Notes under the pieces: generated by a model | The model's input: only the letters and a program-made list of their open reading frames with translations | What the model was told of the DNA's origin: nothing | Databases searched by the model: none | Source of the DNA: an uncultured Bacilli bacterium | Lineage (GTDB): Bacteria; Bacillota_I; Bacilli_A; RF39; UBA660 | DNA: 64,000 nucleotides | Direction of reading: 5' to 3' | NCBI GenBank assembly: GCA_934130045.1 | Contig: CAKOXI010000002.1 | Coordinates: 18,960 to 82,959, forward strand | Shown here: positions 18,366-28,107 of the stretch, piece after piece | How positions within the stretch are numbered: the stretch's first letter is position 1 | Layout: each line of letters starts with the position of its first letter | Translations under genes and position numbers: made by a program

Positions 18366-21055
18366 AAAAATTAACAGGAAATGAAATCAGAAAAATATGG
18401 TGTGAATTTTGGAAATCTAAAGGACATACTATTGTTTCAAGTGCATCATTAATTCCAAATGATGATCCTACAATTTTGTGGATTAATGCCGGTGTAACAC
18501 CTTTAAAAAAATACTTTGATGGTAGTGAAATTCCCGAAAATAGAAGAATTGCTAATATACAAAAGTGTATAAGAACAAATGATATTGAAAATGTTGGATT
18601 AACATCACGTCATCAAACATTTTTTGAAATGATGGGAAATTTTTCAATTGGTGATTATTTTAAAAAAGAGGCAATTACTTGGGCATATGAATTTTTAACA
18701 GGTAGTGAATGGTTAGATATACCTAAAGAAAAACTATATATGACAATTTATTCAGAAGATAGGGTTGCTTATAATACATGGAGAGAGTTAGGAGTTGAAA
18801 AGGAACATATTATTCTTTTATCTACTAATTTTTGGGAGATAGGTCCAGGTCCTAGTGGACCAGATAGTGAAATATTCTTTGATAGAGGAGAAGAATATGA
18901 TGAAGAAAAAATTGGAATTAGATTATTAAAAGAAGAAATTGAAAATGATAGATATGTTGAAATTTGGAACAATGTATTTAGTCAATATAATGCTACTCCT
19001 GGTTTAGATAGAAGTAATTATCCAGAACTACCTCATAAGAATATAGATACAGGTATGGGGTTAGAGAGAATGGCTTCTATTTTACAAGAAGTTCCAACTA
19101 ATTTTGATACAGATTTATTTATGCCAATAATAAATAAAATTTCTAGTATTTGTGGAATTAAATATGAAGGACAAAAAGAATTTAAAATTATTGCTGATCA
19201 TGTAAGAACTGTTACATTTGCTCTTGCAGATGGTGCAAATTTTGGAAATAATGGTCGAGATTATATATTAAGAAGATTATTAAGAAGAGCAATTAGATAT
19301 GGTAAAAAGTTAGGAATCAATAGGATATTCACAAGTGAATTAATACCAGTAATCATTGAAATAATGAAAGATGCTTATCCATATTTAAATTCAAAATTAG
19401 ATATGATAGTAAAAAAGATTAATACAGAAGAAGAATTATTTAATCATACACTTGCTAATGGTGAAAAAAAATTAAATGAATTATTTTCAAGTAATAATAA
19501 AATAATAAGTGGAATAGATGCCTTTAAGTTATATGATACATATGGATTTCCTTTTGAATTAACTGAAGAATATGCTAAAGAAAATGGTTTTTCTGTTTCA
19601 AGAGAAGAATTTGATAAATGTATGAAAGAACAAAAAGAAATGGCACGTAATGCAAGAGAAAATTATAGTAGTATGAATTTACAAAATGAGGCTTTACTTG
19701 ATTTTAATGCTGAAAGCATTTTTGTGGGTTATGATAACCTAGACGTAGAAACTAAAATTTTAAAATTGTATGATGGTAATAATTTTGTGGATAGTATTAC
19801 AGATGAAGGATATATAGTTTTAGAAAAAACTCCATTTTATGCAGAATCAGGTGGTCAAGTATCTGATAAGGGAATTATTACTGATGGAAATATAAAAATT
19901 GATGTTATAAGCAGTTTTAAAGGACCAAATAAGCAACATTTTCATCAAGTTAAATTTGTAGGTACAATTAATGTTGGTGATAATGTAACAGCATCTGTTG
20001 ATAAGAATTTTAGATTAAATGTTTCAAAAAACCATTCAGCAACTCATTTATTACAAAAATCATTACAACAAATTTTAGGTAGTGAAGTTCATCAAGCTGG
20101 ATCAAAAGTTGATGATAAACGTCTTAGATTTGATTTTAAGTATGATGGAACAATAAGTGATGAACAAATTATTAAGGTTGAACAGTTAGTTAATGACAAA
20201 ATTAAGAGTGATGTTCTTACAAATATTCAAAATATGGATATAGAAGAAGCTAAAAAAATGGGAGCTATGGCATTGTTTGGCGAAAAATATGGAAAAATAG
20301 TAAGAGTTGTAAATATCGTTGATTCAACAGAATTATGTGGTGGAACTCATGTTACAAAAAGTAGTGATATAGATTCATTTGCAATAATATCCGTTGAATC
20401 AAAAGGACAAAATGTATATAGAATTGAAGCCACTACTGGTGATAATATTGTAAAGGAACTATTTGAACAGATTAAACCTTATAATGAAGATATGATGAAA
20501 TTATTAAATAAGGCTAAAACAATAGTAGAGGAAGCTAATGATTTAGGTATAACCTTAGAATTTAATTTTAAAATAAATAATGATAAACCTATGAAATATG
20601 CTGATATTGTATTTAATTTAAATGAATTAAATCAACTAAAAAAGGCAGTATCAGATTTAGAAAAAAATTATAATAAAGAAAAATCAAAAAAAATGTTAGA
20701 ACATTTAGATGAATTTGTAGGTTTGACAAAAGTTATAAACAATATTAATACATTAATAATAAAAGTAGAAAATTGTGAAGTATCTGTTTTAAAGGAATTT
20801 TTAGATGTACTACAAAATAAGGTAAATGGATTTGTATTTATTGCTAATGTAAATGATTCAAGTGTTAATTATTTAGCTAAGTGCTCAAAAGAATTAATGG
20901 ACAAAATAAATTGTGGAGCTATTGTTAAAGAAATATCTATTAAGTCAAATGGAAATGGTGGAGGAAGTAAAAACTTCGCATCAGGTGGTGGTAGTGATAC
21001 TACTAATATTGACAATATATTAATAGATGTATCTAATATTATTGAAAATTTATGA
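18362..21055 (+). CDS. alaS: Alanyl-tRNA synthetase
   Basis: Charges tRNA-Ala and clears mischarged Ser/Gly. At 897 aa it is full length. The class II core opens with EIRKIWCEFWKSKGH and contains SRHQTFFEMMGNFS (motif 2 region) and GRDYILRRLLRRA near residue 300. The editing domain has His-x3-His (HSATH) near 558-562 and CGGTHV near 660, the four zinc ligands. A Gly-rich C-Ala domain (GGGSKNFASGGG) ends the protein. It overlaps the upstream kinase and the downstream HD gene by 4 nt each. No T-box leader is present, as it is internal to an operon. Confidence 0.97.
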   Translation: MKKLTGNEIRKIWCEFWKSKGHTIVSSASLIPNDDPTILWINAGVTPLKKYFDGSEIPENRRIANIQKCIRTNDIENVGLTSRHQTFFEMMGNFSIGDYFKKEAITWAYEFLTGSEWLDIPKEKLYMTIYSEDRVAYNTWRELGVEKEHIILLSTNFWEIGPGPSGPDSEIFFDRGEEYDEEKIGIRLLKEEIENDRYVEIWNNVFSQYNATPGLDRSNYPELPHKNIDTGMGLERMASILQEVPTNFDTDLFMPIINKISSICGIKYEGQKEFKIIADHVRTVTFALADGANFGNNGRDYILRRLLRRAIRYGKKLGINRIFTSELIPVIIEIMKDAYPYLNSKLDMIVKKINTEEELFNHTLANGEKKLNELFSSNNKIISGIDAFKLYDTYGFPFELTEEYAKENGFSVSREEFDKCMKEQKEMARNARENYSSMNLQNEALLDFNAESIFVGYDNLDVETKILKLYDGNNFVDSITDEGYIVLEKTPFYAESGGQVSDKGIITDGNIKIDVISSFKGPNKQHFHQVKFVGTINVGDNVTASVDKNFRLNVSKNHSATHLLQKSLQQILGSEVHQAGSKVDDKRLRFDFKYDGTISDEQIIKVEQLVNDKIKSDVLTNIQNMDIEEAKKMGAMALFGEKYGKIVRVVNIVDSTELCGGTHVTKSSDIDSFAIISVESKGQNVYRIEATTGDNIVKELFEQIKPYNEDMMKLLNKAKTIVEEANDLGITLEFNFKINNDKPMKYADIVFNLNELNQLKKAVSDLEKNYNKEKSKKMLEHLDEFVGLTKVINNINTLIIKVENCEVSVLKEFLDVLQNKVNGFVFIANVNDSSVNYLAKCSKELMDKINCGAIVKEISIKSNGNGGGSKNFASGGGSDTTNIDNILIDVSNIIENL

Positions 21056-22173
21056 TTGATAAAATAAGAGAAAATATGGTAAAGGGTGAAAAAAATTTTT
21101 CACCTTATGCCACTAAAAGCAGTGAAGCAATAAAAATTAACTCGGAAAAGTCAGATATTAGACCGGCTTTCTTTAGAGACACAGATAAAATAATTCATAC
21201 AGATTCTTATACAAGATATGCAAACAAAACACAAGTTTTTAGTAATATAGAAAATGATCATATAAGTAGAAGATTTATTCATGTTCAATTAGTTAGTAAA
21301 ATTGCTAGGACTATAGGAAGGGCACTTTCTTTAAATGAAGATTTAATAGAGGCTATTTCTTTAAGTCATGATTTAGGTCATGTACCATTTGGTCATGTTG
21401 GTGAAAAAATTTTAAATGATATAAGTTTAAAACATGGAGAAGGTTATTTTTTGCACAATGTTCAGAGTGTAAGAGATTTAATGGTTCTAGAAAATAACGG
21501 TCTAGGATTAAATATAAGTATTCAAGTTTTAGATGGCATATTATGTCATAATGGTGAATTTGTATCAAGTAAATATTTAAGAAAAGATAAAACAGTAGAA
21601 GATTTTTTTTCTGATTATAATAATTGTTATAAAGAAGCTGGTTATGATAAAAAATTAGTCCCTATGACTTTAGAAGGGTGTGTAGTTAGAATTTCTGATG
21701 TTATTGCTTATATTGGAAGGGATATAGATGATGCCTGTAAATTAGGAATTATTGAAAAAAATTCTATACCACTTGATATTATTCAAGTTTTAGGTTCAAC
21801 TAATAAAGAAATAATTAACACTATAGTTTTAGATATAATAAATAATAGTATTGATAAAAATTATATAAAGATGTCTGATAATATATATTTAGCTTTAGAA
21901 AAATTAAAGAGTTTTAATTATAATAATATATATAATAAAGCAAATACTAAAGAACAAGTAGAAGAATATAAAAATATGTTTAGTTTAGTATTTGATAAAT
22001 GTTTAGAATCATTAAATAAACATAGTTTTAATGATTTGATATATGTAGATTTTTTAAATAATATGGAAGAAAAGTACATAAATAATAATTCAAATGAAAG
22101 AATAGTAATTGATTATATTGCTGGAATGACGGATGATTATTTTATTAAAGTATATAAACAATTAAAAAAATAA
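21052..22173 (+). CDS. HD-domain deoxynucleoside triphosphate triphosphohydrolase family protein
   Basis: A 373-aa protein of the dGTPase-like HD superfamily that cleaves dNTPs to deoxynucleoside and triphosphate. It has YTRYANKTQVF near residue 58, the metal-binding His in HVQLVSKIAR, and the core HDLGHVPFGHVGE near 104-116, all characteristic. A later Asp in RISDVIAYIGRDIDD completes the HD set. It lacks the longer insertions of E. coli Dgt. Translation is coupled to alaS through an ATGA overlap. With class III RNR elsewhere in the window it could help balance dNTP pools (inference). Confidence 0.85.
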   Translation: MIDKIRENMVKGEKNFSPYATKSSEAIKINSEKSDIRPAFFRDTDKIIHTDSYTRYANKTQVFSNIENDHISRRFIHVQLVSKIARTIGRALSLNEDLIEAISLSHDLGHVPFGHVGEKILNDISLKHGEGYFLHNVQSVRDLMVLENNGLGLNISIQVLDGILCHNGEFVSSKYLRKDKTVEDFFSDYNNCYKEAGYDKKLVPMTLEGCVVRISDVIAYIGRDIDDACKLGIIEKNSIPLDIIQVLGSTNKEIINTIVLDIINNSIDKNYIKMSDNIYLALEKLKSFNYNNIYNKANTKEQVEEYKNMFSLVFDKCLESLNKHSFNDLIYVDFLNNMEEKYINNNSNERIVIDYIAGMTDDYFIKVYKQLKK

Positions 22174-22193
22174 TTTACATAAGCAAATTATTT
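22168..22193. terminator. Bidirectional terminator between the HD gene and the CmpB-like gene
   Basis: Perfect 9-bp stem AAATAATTT (22168-22176) and AAATTATTT (22185-22193) with an 8-nt loop, flanked by A and T tracts. It overlaps the stop codons of both converging genes. Confidence 0.65.
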
Positions 22194-22697
22194 TAAATTA
22201 AGTTTTACTATAATAGTAATAATAAAATCAATTAGAATGATTGTGTCTAAAATAATACCAATAAAATTTGGTATTTTTTTTATAATTTTATCAAATATTG
22301 GTTTAATAATATATATTAGTGGTATAGCTGCTAATCCCCATAAAATCGACATACTTAAACATACATATTTCCCTAAATGATATTTATGACCACTATAATC
22401 CCACCAAGTTACATTAAATAGTTTTTCAACCAATAATCCTCCAATCAATTCTATAAGACTTAAAAATATAAAACAATATATAAAAATTAGTATAGTTTTC
22501 AAAAATTTGTTGCATTTATATTTTTTAAAAACAAAATTTGAAATTAATATTATTATAATTACTCCAAATCCATACAAAGGTGTCCATGGTCCATATAAAA
22601 TACCACTTTCTCCTGACCACGAAAAAATATTATAACAAATAGTTTCTAATATGTATCCGATTATTGAATATATCCAAAAGCAATTTAAATAATACAT
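22188..22697 (-). CDS. CmpB-like (PF06541) membrane protein, putative ABC-transporter type IV
   Basis: A 169-aa protein with about five membrane helices. Start at 22697 is preferred to 22709 because GGTGAT lies just upstream on the minus strand. Characteristic motifs are SGILYGPWTPLYGFG near residue 32, TWWDYSGHKYHLGKYVCL near 110 and LWGLAAIPL. Family members are widespread in Bacillota, and the transporter annotation rests on weak similarity, so function is essentially unknown. It converges with the HD gene and lies downstream of clpP on the same strand, probably as a separate or read-through unit. Confidence 0.75.
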   Translation of the reverse strand: MYYLNCFWIYSIIGYILETICYNIFSWSGESGILYGPWTPLYGFGVIIIILISNFVFKKYKCNKFLKTILIFIYCFIFLSLIELIGGLLVEKLFNVTWWDYSGHKYHLGKYVCLSMSILWGLAAIPLIYIIKPIFDKIIKKIPNFIGIILDTIILIDFIITIIVKLNLK

Positions 22698-22745
22698 AGT
22701 AATCACCATTTGTAGTATGAAAAAATTATAATAAATTATACATTA

Positions 22746-23315
22746 TTATAATACTTTATCTATTAATCCATAATTTAGTGCTTCATTAGCTGACAAGAAA
22801 TAATCTCTTTCTGTATCATTTTCAATTGTTTTTAAATCTTTACCAGTATTATTAGCTAACATTTTATTTAGTTTTTCACGCATTTTTAAAATTCTTTCAG
22901 CTGCAATTTTAATTTCAGTAGCTTGACCTTGTGCTCCTCCAAGTGGTTGATGAATCATAACCTCACTATTAGGTAGAGCAAATCTTTTTCCTTTTTCCCC
23001 ACTAGAAAGTAAGAAGGCAGCCATAGAAGCAGCAATACCAACACATATTGTAGATACATTACTTTTAACAAAATTCATTGTATCGTATATTGCATAACCA
23101 GCAGTTACACTTCCACCTGGAGAATTAATATAAATGCTTATATCATTATGATTTAGTGAATCAAGATATAAAAGCTCACTTATAACTGTATTACAATTAA
23201 CATCATCAATCTCACCATTAAGCATAATTATTCTATCCTTTAATAATCTTGAATAAATATCATAAGCTCTTTCGCCATTATTGCATTTTTCTATTACTGT
23301 AGGAATTAATCCCAT
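22746..23315 (-). CDS. clpP: ATP-dependent Clp protease proteolytic subunit
   Basis: Serine protease that forms a double heptameric chamber and degrades substrates fed by ClpX/ClpC-type ATPases. The 189-aa length is typical. The catalytic triad is visible: Ser97 in GIAASMAAF, His122 in MIHQP and Asp171 in TERDYF. The N-terminal IPTVIEK segment and oligomerisation motif GGAQGQATEI are present. The start follows AGAGGTGATTAT on the minus strand. It is divergent from the nucleoside kinase gene with 113 nt between. No CIRCE or CtsR operator was found there. Confidence 0.97.
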   Translation of the reverse strand: MGLIPTVIEKCNNGERAYDIYSRLLKDRIIMLNGEIDDVNCNTVISELLYLDSLNHNDISIYINSPGGSVTAGYAIYDTMNFVKSNVSTICVGIAASMAAFLLSSGEKGKRFALPNSEVMIHQPLGGAQGQATEIKIAAERILKMREKLNKMLANNTGKDLKTIENDTERDYFLSANEALNYGLIDKVL

Positions 23316-23428
23316 ATAATCACCTCTATATTTATAATAGTGTAAAGTATAATTATTTATTCAATAAATTTTGTGACAAAATACTTAATTTTTGATAAAA
23401 TGAATATAATGAGAATAGAGGGATAATT

Positions 23429-25093
23429 ATGACAAAAAATATAAAAGTTAATTTTCGTGATATTGAAACATTTGAATTTCCAGAAAATACTAAATTTATT
23501 GAAATCGCAGAAAAATTTGAGCATTATTTTGAATATCCAATATTAGCTGTTAAAGTTGATAATACTATAATGGATTTACAAGATAAATTAACTAAAAAAT
23601 GTACAGTAGATTTTTTAGATAGAAGCTCACTTGCTGGAAATCATATATATAGAAAAAGCTTACAATTTATGTTAGTGTTAGCTGTAAAAAGATTATTTGG
23701 AAGTAATGCAGAGGTATTAATAGAGCATTCAGTAAGTAAAGGTGTATACTGTGAATTAGTAGACATTGAAGTTACAAAACAAGTCCTTTTAGATATAGAA
23801 AATGAAATGAAAAAAATCGTATCAGAAGATTTAATTTTTACTAAAATAAGTGCATCACGTATTGATTCTATAAAATATTTTAAAAATAAAAAATGGTTAG
23901 ATAAAGTAAAAGTTTTAAAATATATTAGTAATACTTATATAAATTTATATAGAATTGATGATGTATATGATTATTACTATAGTGAAATGGCACCATCTAC
24001 AAAGTATTTGGATTGCTTTAGTTTAAATTATATTAGTGAAAAAGGCTTTGTAATGTGCTATCCTGATATATTTAATCCAGAATGTACATTACCTTATAAT
24101 CATCATGAATTATTATTTAATAAATTTTTAGATTATACTAATTGGGGAAGAAAAATAGGTATTTCTAATGCTGCTGATTTAAATGAAGTTGTTTCTCTTG
24201 GAAAGTATGGTGAATTAATTCGCCTATCAGAAGCATATTATAATAGTCAAATTGCTAAAATAGCGGATACTATATATGATAAATCTAAAGATGTTAAAGT
24301 TGTTTTAATTGCTGGTCCTTCTTCAAGTGGTAAAACAACTACCTCAAAAAAATTAGAAGTTTATTTAAGAAGTAAGGGATTAGTTCCACATCAAATATCA
24401 ATAGATGACTATTTTGTAAATAGAAGTGATACACCAAAAGATGAAAATGGTGAATTGGATTTTGAATCAATAGATGCGATTGATGTTGATTTGTTTAATA
24501 AACATTTGCTTAAATTATTAGATGGAGAACGTGTATTATTACCACAGTATAATTTTGTTTTAGGAAAAAGAGAATATAAAAATAAGTGGTTACAATTAAA
24601 AGAAAATGATATAATAATAATTGAAGGTTTACATGCTTTAAATAATACTATGACTATGTCAATAAATGAAAAAAATAAATTTAAAATTTATATTAGTCCA
24701 TTAACTCAATTAAATATTGATAACCATAATTATATTCGTACAACTGATACTAGAAAATTAAGAAGAATTATAAGGGACAATAAGTTTAGGGGACATAGTG
24801 CTAGTGAAACTTTAAAAATGTGGTCAAAAATTAAAAGAGGAGAAGAAAAATATATATTTCCATATCAAGATAATGTTGATGCGATAATTAATTCAGCATT
24901 GGTATATGAGATTGGTGTTTTAAAAACATATGCTGAACCATTATTGTTTTCTGTTACAGAGGATGATCCTATGTATCCAGAGGCATTAAGACTTATTAAT
25001 TTCTTAAGAAATTTTTTACCAATTCCTAGTGATGACGTACAAAGTGATTCAATCTTAAGAGAGTTTATTGGTGGAAGTGTATATAATGATTAG
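23429..25093 (+). CDS. Nucleoside (uridine/cytidine-type) kinase with N-terminal TGS/tRNA-editing-like domains
   Basis: A 554-aa fusion. Residues 1-70 resemble a TGS domain. Residues 75-250 resemble the second additional domain of threonyl/alanyl-tRNA synthetases (KSLQFMLVLAVKRLFG region). Residues 285-500 are a uridine-kinase-like P-loop domain with Walker A GPSSSGKTT near 291-299, SIDDYFVNR near 322 and IIIEGLHALN near 400. This architecture is the standard nucleoside kinase of many Clostridia and Bacilli. It phosphorylates a nucleoside, presumably pyrimidine. The start follows GAGGGATAATT, with a weak promoter (TTGTGA and a downstream TATAAT-like element) in the clpP intergenic region. gapA follows after 16 nt. 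Confidence 0.85.
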   Translation: MTKNIKVNFRDIETFEFPENTKFIEIAEKFEHYFEYPILAVKVDNTIMDLQDKLTKKCTVDFLDRSSLAGNHIYRKSLQFMLVLAVKRLFGSNAEVLIEHSVSKGVYCELVDIEVTKQVLLDIENEMKKIVSEDLIFTKISASRIDSIKYFKNKKWLDKVKVLKYISNTYINLYRIDDVYDYYYSEMAPSTKYLDCFSLNYISEKGFVMCYPDIFNPECTLPYNHHELLFNKFLDYTNWGRKIGISNAADLNEVVSLGKYGELIRLSEAYYNSQIAKIADTIYDKSKDVKVVLIAGPSSSGKTTTSKKLEVYLRSKGLVPHQISIDDYFVNRSDTPKDENGELDFESIDAIDVDLFNKHLLKLLDGERVLLPQYNFVLGKREYKNKWLQLKENDIIIIEGLHALNNTMTMSINEKNKFKIYISPLTQLNIDNHNYIRTTDTRKLRRIIRDNKFRGHSASETLKMWSKIKRGEEKYIFPYQDNVDAIINSALVYEIGVLKTYAEPLLFSVTEDDPMYPEALRLINFLRNFLPIPSDDVQSDSILREFIGGSVYND

Positions 25094-25109
25094 AAAGGTT
25101 AGATAAAAA

Positions 25110-26123
25110 ATGATAAAAGTTGCAATAAATGGATTTGGAAGAATAGGAAGACTTGTTTTTAGAATTATGGAGGAAAATCCAGAATTTGAAGTTGTTGCTA
25201 TTAATGATTTAACAGATGCTGAACAATTGGCTTATTTATTAAAATATGATACTTCACATAGAAATTATCGAATTAATGAAATAAGTCATGAAGATAATTA
25301 TATAATAATTGGAAATCGTAGAATAAGAGTTTATTCAGAAACTGATCCTGCTAATTTACCATGGGGTGAATTACAAATTGATGAAGTATTTGAGTGTACT
25401 GGTAGATTTGTAGAAAAAGATAAAGCTTTAGCTCATATCAAGGCAGGTGCAAAAAAAGTTATTATTAGTGCTCCGGGAAAAGGTGATTTAAAAACAATTG
25501 TGTATAATGTAAATCATGATACATTAGATGGAACAGAAGATGTTATTAGTGCTGCATCTTGTACTACAAATTGCCTTGCTCCGGTTTGTAAAGTATTAAA
25601 TGATAATTTTGGTATAGTAAAGGGCTATATGACAACTGTTCATGCTTATACAAATGACCAAGCAACTCTTGATATTGCGCATAAAAAAGGAGCTAAATCT
25701 CGTCGTGGTCGTGCAGCAGCTGCTAATATTGTGCCATCATCAACAGGAGCTGCAAGTGCAATAGGTTTAGTTATACCTTCATTAAAAGGAAAATTAGATG
25801 GGAATGCCTTAAGAGTTCCAACTACAACTGGTTCTGTTGTTGATTTAACAGTTGAACTTGCAAAAAATGTTACAGTGGAACAAATCAATGAAACTTTTAT
25901 AAATAGTCAAAATGAAACATTGGGTTATACAACTGATCCTATAGTTTCTAGTGATATAATAGGTTCATATTATGGTGGTTTAGTTGATGGATTATTAACA
26001 AGTGTTTTAGAAGTCGATAATAAACAATTAGTAAAAGTAATTGCTTGGTATGATAACGAAATGAGTTATAGTGCACAAATGGTTAGAACAGCGCTTTATT
26101 TAGGAAAATTAATGAAAAAATAA
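25110..26123 (+). CDS. gapA: Glyceraldehyde-3-phosphate dehydrogenase, type I
   Basis: Oxidises glyceraldehyde 3-phosphate to 1,3-bisphosphoglycerate with NAD. The 337-aa length is standard. Rossmann motif NGFGRIGRL is at residues 7-15. Catalytic Cys151 lies in SAASCTTNC and His178 in TVHAYTNDQ. RRGRAAAANIVPSSTGAA binds phosphate. Asp at the end of the second strand (INDLTD) is consistent with NAD preference. It is not clustered with pgk or tpiA but follows the nucleoside kinase by 16 nt and is closed by a terminator. Confidence 0.97.
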   Translation: MIKVAINGFGRIGRLVFRIMEENPEFEVVAINDLTDAEQLAYLLKYDTSHRNYRINEISHEDNYIIIGNRRIRVYSETDPANLPWGELQIDEVFECTGRFVEKDKALAHIKAGAKKVIISAPGKGDLKTIVYNVNHDTLDGTEDVISAASCTTNCLAPVCKVLNDNFGIVKGYMTTVHAYTNDQATLDIAHKKGAKSRRGRAAAANIVPSSTGAASAIGLVIPSLKGKLDGNALRVPTTTGSVVDLTVELAKNVTVEQINETFINSQNETLGYTTDPIVSSDIIGSYYGGLVDGLLTSVLEVDNKQLVKVIAWYDNEMSYSAQMVRTALYLGKLMKK

Positions 26124-26124
26124 G

Positions 26125-26150
26125 TATATGATAGATTCATATATTTTTTT
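26125..26150 (+). terminator. Terminator after gapA
   Basis: Stem TATATGA (26125-26131) and TCATATA (26137-26143), 5-nt loop, followed by seven T. Confidence 0.8.
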
Positions 26151-26200
26151 CTTATTTGCTTATTTTATTTTTTTTTGCTATAATTCTAATGGTGATAAAA

Positions 26201-28105
26201 ATGGCAAAATATGATGAAAATTCTATAAAGATATTAGAAGGACTTGAAGCAGTTAGAAAAAGACCAGGTATGTATATAGGTTCAACTGATAAAAGAGGAC
26301 TTCATCATTTAATATGGGAAATTGTTGATAATGGTGTAGATGAAGTTATAAATGGTTATGGTAAAAAAATAAAAATTATAATGCATCAAGATGGAAGTAT
26401 CAGTGTAAGTGATGAAGGAAGGGGTGTACCGGTTGGAATGCACTCTAGTGGTATGTCTACTCCAGAAGTAATATATACTGTTCTTCATGCTGGTGGTAAG
26501 TTTGAAAGCGGAGGATATAAGGTATCCGGAGGACTTCACGGAGTAGGTGCCAGTGTAGTTAATGCCCTATCAAAATGGATGGAAGTAACTATAAAAAGAG
26601 ATGGTTATGAATATTATATTAAATTTGAAAATGGTGGTAAGTTAGCTGTCCCATTAAAACAATTATCTAAAACAAATAAAACAGGAACTACTGTTAGGTT
26701 TATGCCCGATGATGAAATTTTTTCTACAACAACATTTTCATTTTCTACCATTTGTGAGAGAATGCAAGAATGCGCATTTTTATTAACAGGATTAAATATT
26801 GAAATTATAAATGAAATAGATGGAAGAAGAGAAGTATATCAATATGAAAATGGTTTAAAATCATTTGTAGAATATTTAAATGAGGATAAAAAGGAGTTAC
26901 ACAAAGTTGTAAATTTTAACTCATTTAAAGATGGAATTAATGTAGAAATCGCATTCCAATATACTGATACATATAATGAAAATATTATATCATTTGTAAA
27001 TAATGTTAAAACAAATGATGGAGGAACTCATGAGGTAGGGTTTAAATCAGCTATAACAAGGGTTTTTAATGATTATGCAAGAACGAATAAATATTTAAAA
27101 GATAAGGATAAAAATTTAGAGGGTAGTGATACAAGAGAAGGCTTAACCGCAATTATATCATTACAAATTCCTGAAAATTTACTACAATTTGAAGGTCAAA
27201 CAAAAGCAAAATTGGGTACACCAGAAGCTAGAACTATTGTTGAAAGTGTTGTTTCTGAAAAATTACAATTTTTTCTAGAAGAAAATAAGGCAGTAGCCAC
27301 AACTATTTTAGAAAAAATGGTAAAAAGTAAAATGGTTAGAGAAGCTGCAAGAAAAGCAAGAGATGAAGCCAGAAATGGTAAAGATAAATCAAAAAAAGAT
27401 AGAATATTAAGTGGTAAATTAACTCCAGCTCAAACAAAAAATCCTCTAAAAAATGAATTATTTTTAGTGGAAGGTGATTCAGCAGGTGGTTCTGCAAAGC
27501 AGGGAAGGGATAGAAAATTTCAGGCAATACTACCATTAAGAGGTAAAGTTTTAAATTGTGAAAAAACTAAATTAGAAGAAATATTTAAAAATGAAGAAAT
27601 TAATACAATAATTCATACTGTTGGAGCAGGTGTTGGAAGTGATTTTGATGTAAAGGATTCAAATTATGATAAAATTATTATTATGTCAGATGCTGATGTA
27701 GATGGATCACACATTCAAATTTTATTACTAACTTTTTTCTATAGATATATGAAACCATTAGTAGAAGCAGGAAAAGTATATATTGCTATGCCACCGTTAT
27801 ATAAATTATCAAATGGTAAGGTTATTCATTATGCTTGGACAGATGAAGAAAGAAAACAAATATTAGCTAATAGTAAAGTAAAGTTAGAAACCCAAAGGTA
27901 TAAAGGTTTAGGTGAAATGAACGCAGAACAACTTTGGGAAACAACTATGAATCCTGAAACAAGAAGTTTAATTAAAGTAAATATTATAGATGCAGCTTTA
28001 GCAGAAAAAAGAGTAAGTATATTAATGGGGGATAAGGTTGAACCTAGAAAAGAATGGATTGAAGAAAATATTGAGTTTACTTTAGAAGATAATTATGAGG
28101 TGTAA
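26201..28105 (+). CDS. parE: DNA topoisomerase IV subunit B
   Basis: ATPase subunit of topoisomerase IV, which decatenates chromosomes. Start ATG 26201 (GGTGATAAAA upstream) gives MAKYDENSI, the normal ParE N terminus; the longer frame from 26156 would add a hydrophobic stretch foreign to the family. 634 aa. GHKL motifs: EIVDNGVDEV, GRGVPVGMH and SGGLHGVGASVVNALS. Toprim: LVEGDSAGGSAKQGRDR, then SDADVDGSH. The C-terminal RYKGLGEMNAEQLWETTMNP is typical. RGLHHLIWEIVDN and LSGKLTPAQ favour ParE over GyrB. parC does not follow; a Big2 protein does. Confidence 0.92.
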   Translation: MAKYDENSIKILEGLEAVRKRPGMYIGSTDKRGLHHLIWEIVDNGVDEVINGYGKKIKIIMHQDGSISVSDEGRGVPVGMHSSGMSTPEVIYTVLHAGGKFESGGYKVSGGLHGVGASVVNALSKWMEVTIKRDGYEYYIKFENGGKLAVPLKQLSKTNKTGTTVRFMPDDEIFSTTTFSFSTICERMQECAFLLTGLNIEIINEIDGRREVYQYENGLKSFVEYLNEDKKELHKVVNFNSFKDGINVEIAFQYTDTYNENIISFVNNVKTNDGGTHEVGFKSAITRVFNDYARTNKYLKDKDKNLEGSDTREGLTAIISLQIPENLLQFEGQTKAKLGTPEARTIVESVVSEKLQFFLEENKAVATTILEKMVKSKMVREAARKARDEARNGKDKSKKDRILSGKLTPAQTKNPLKNELFLVEGDSAGGSAKQGRDRKFQAILPLRGKVLNCEKTKLEEIFKNEEINTIIHTVGAGVGSDFDVKDSNYDKIIIMSDADVDGSHIQILLLTFFYRYMKPLVEAGKVYIAMPPLYKLSNGKVIHYAWTDEERKQILANSKVKLETQRYKGLGEMNAEQLWETTMNPETRSLIKVNIIDAALAEKRVSILMGDKVEPRKEWIEENIEFTLEDNYEV

Positions 28106-28107
28106 TA

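Noticed and set aside
23316..23428. CIRCE or CtsR heat-shock operator before clpP
   Set aside because: No TTAGCACTC-type inverted repeat and no tandem GGTCAAA heptads in the divergent region.
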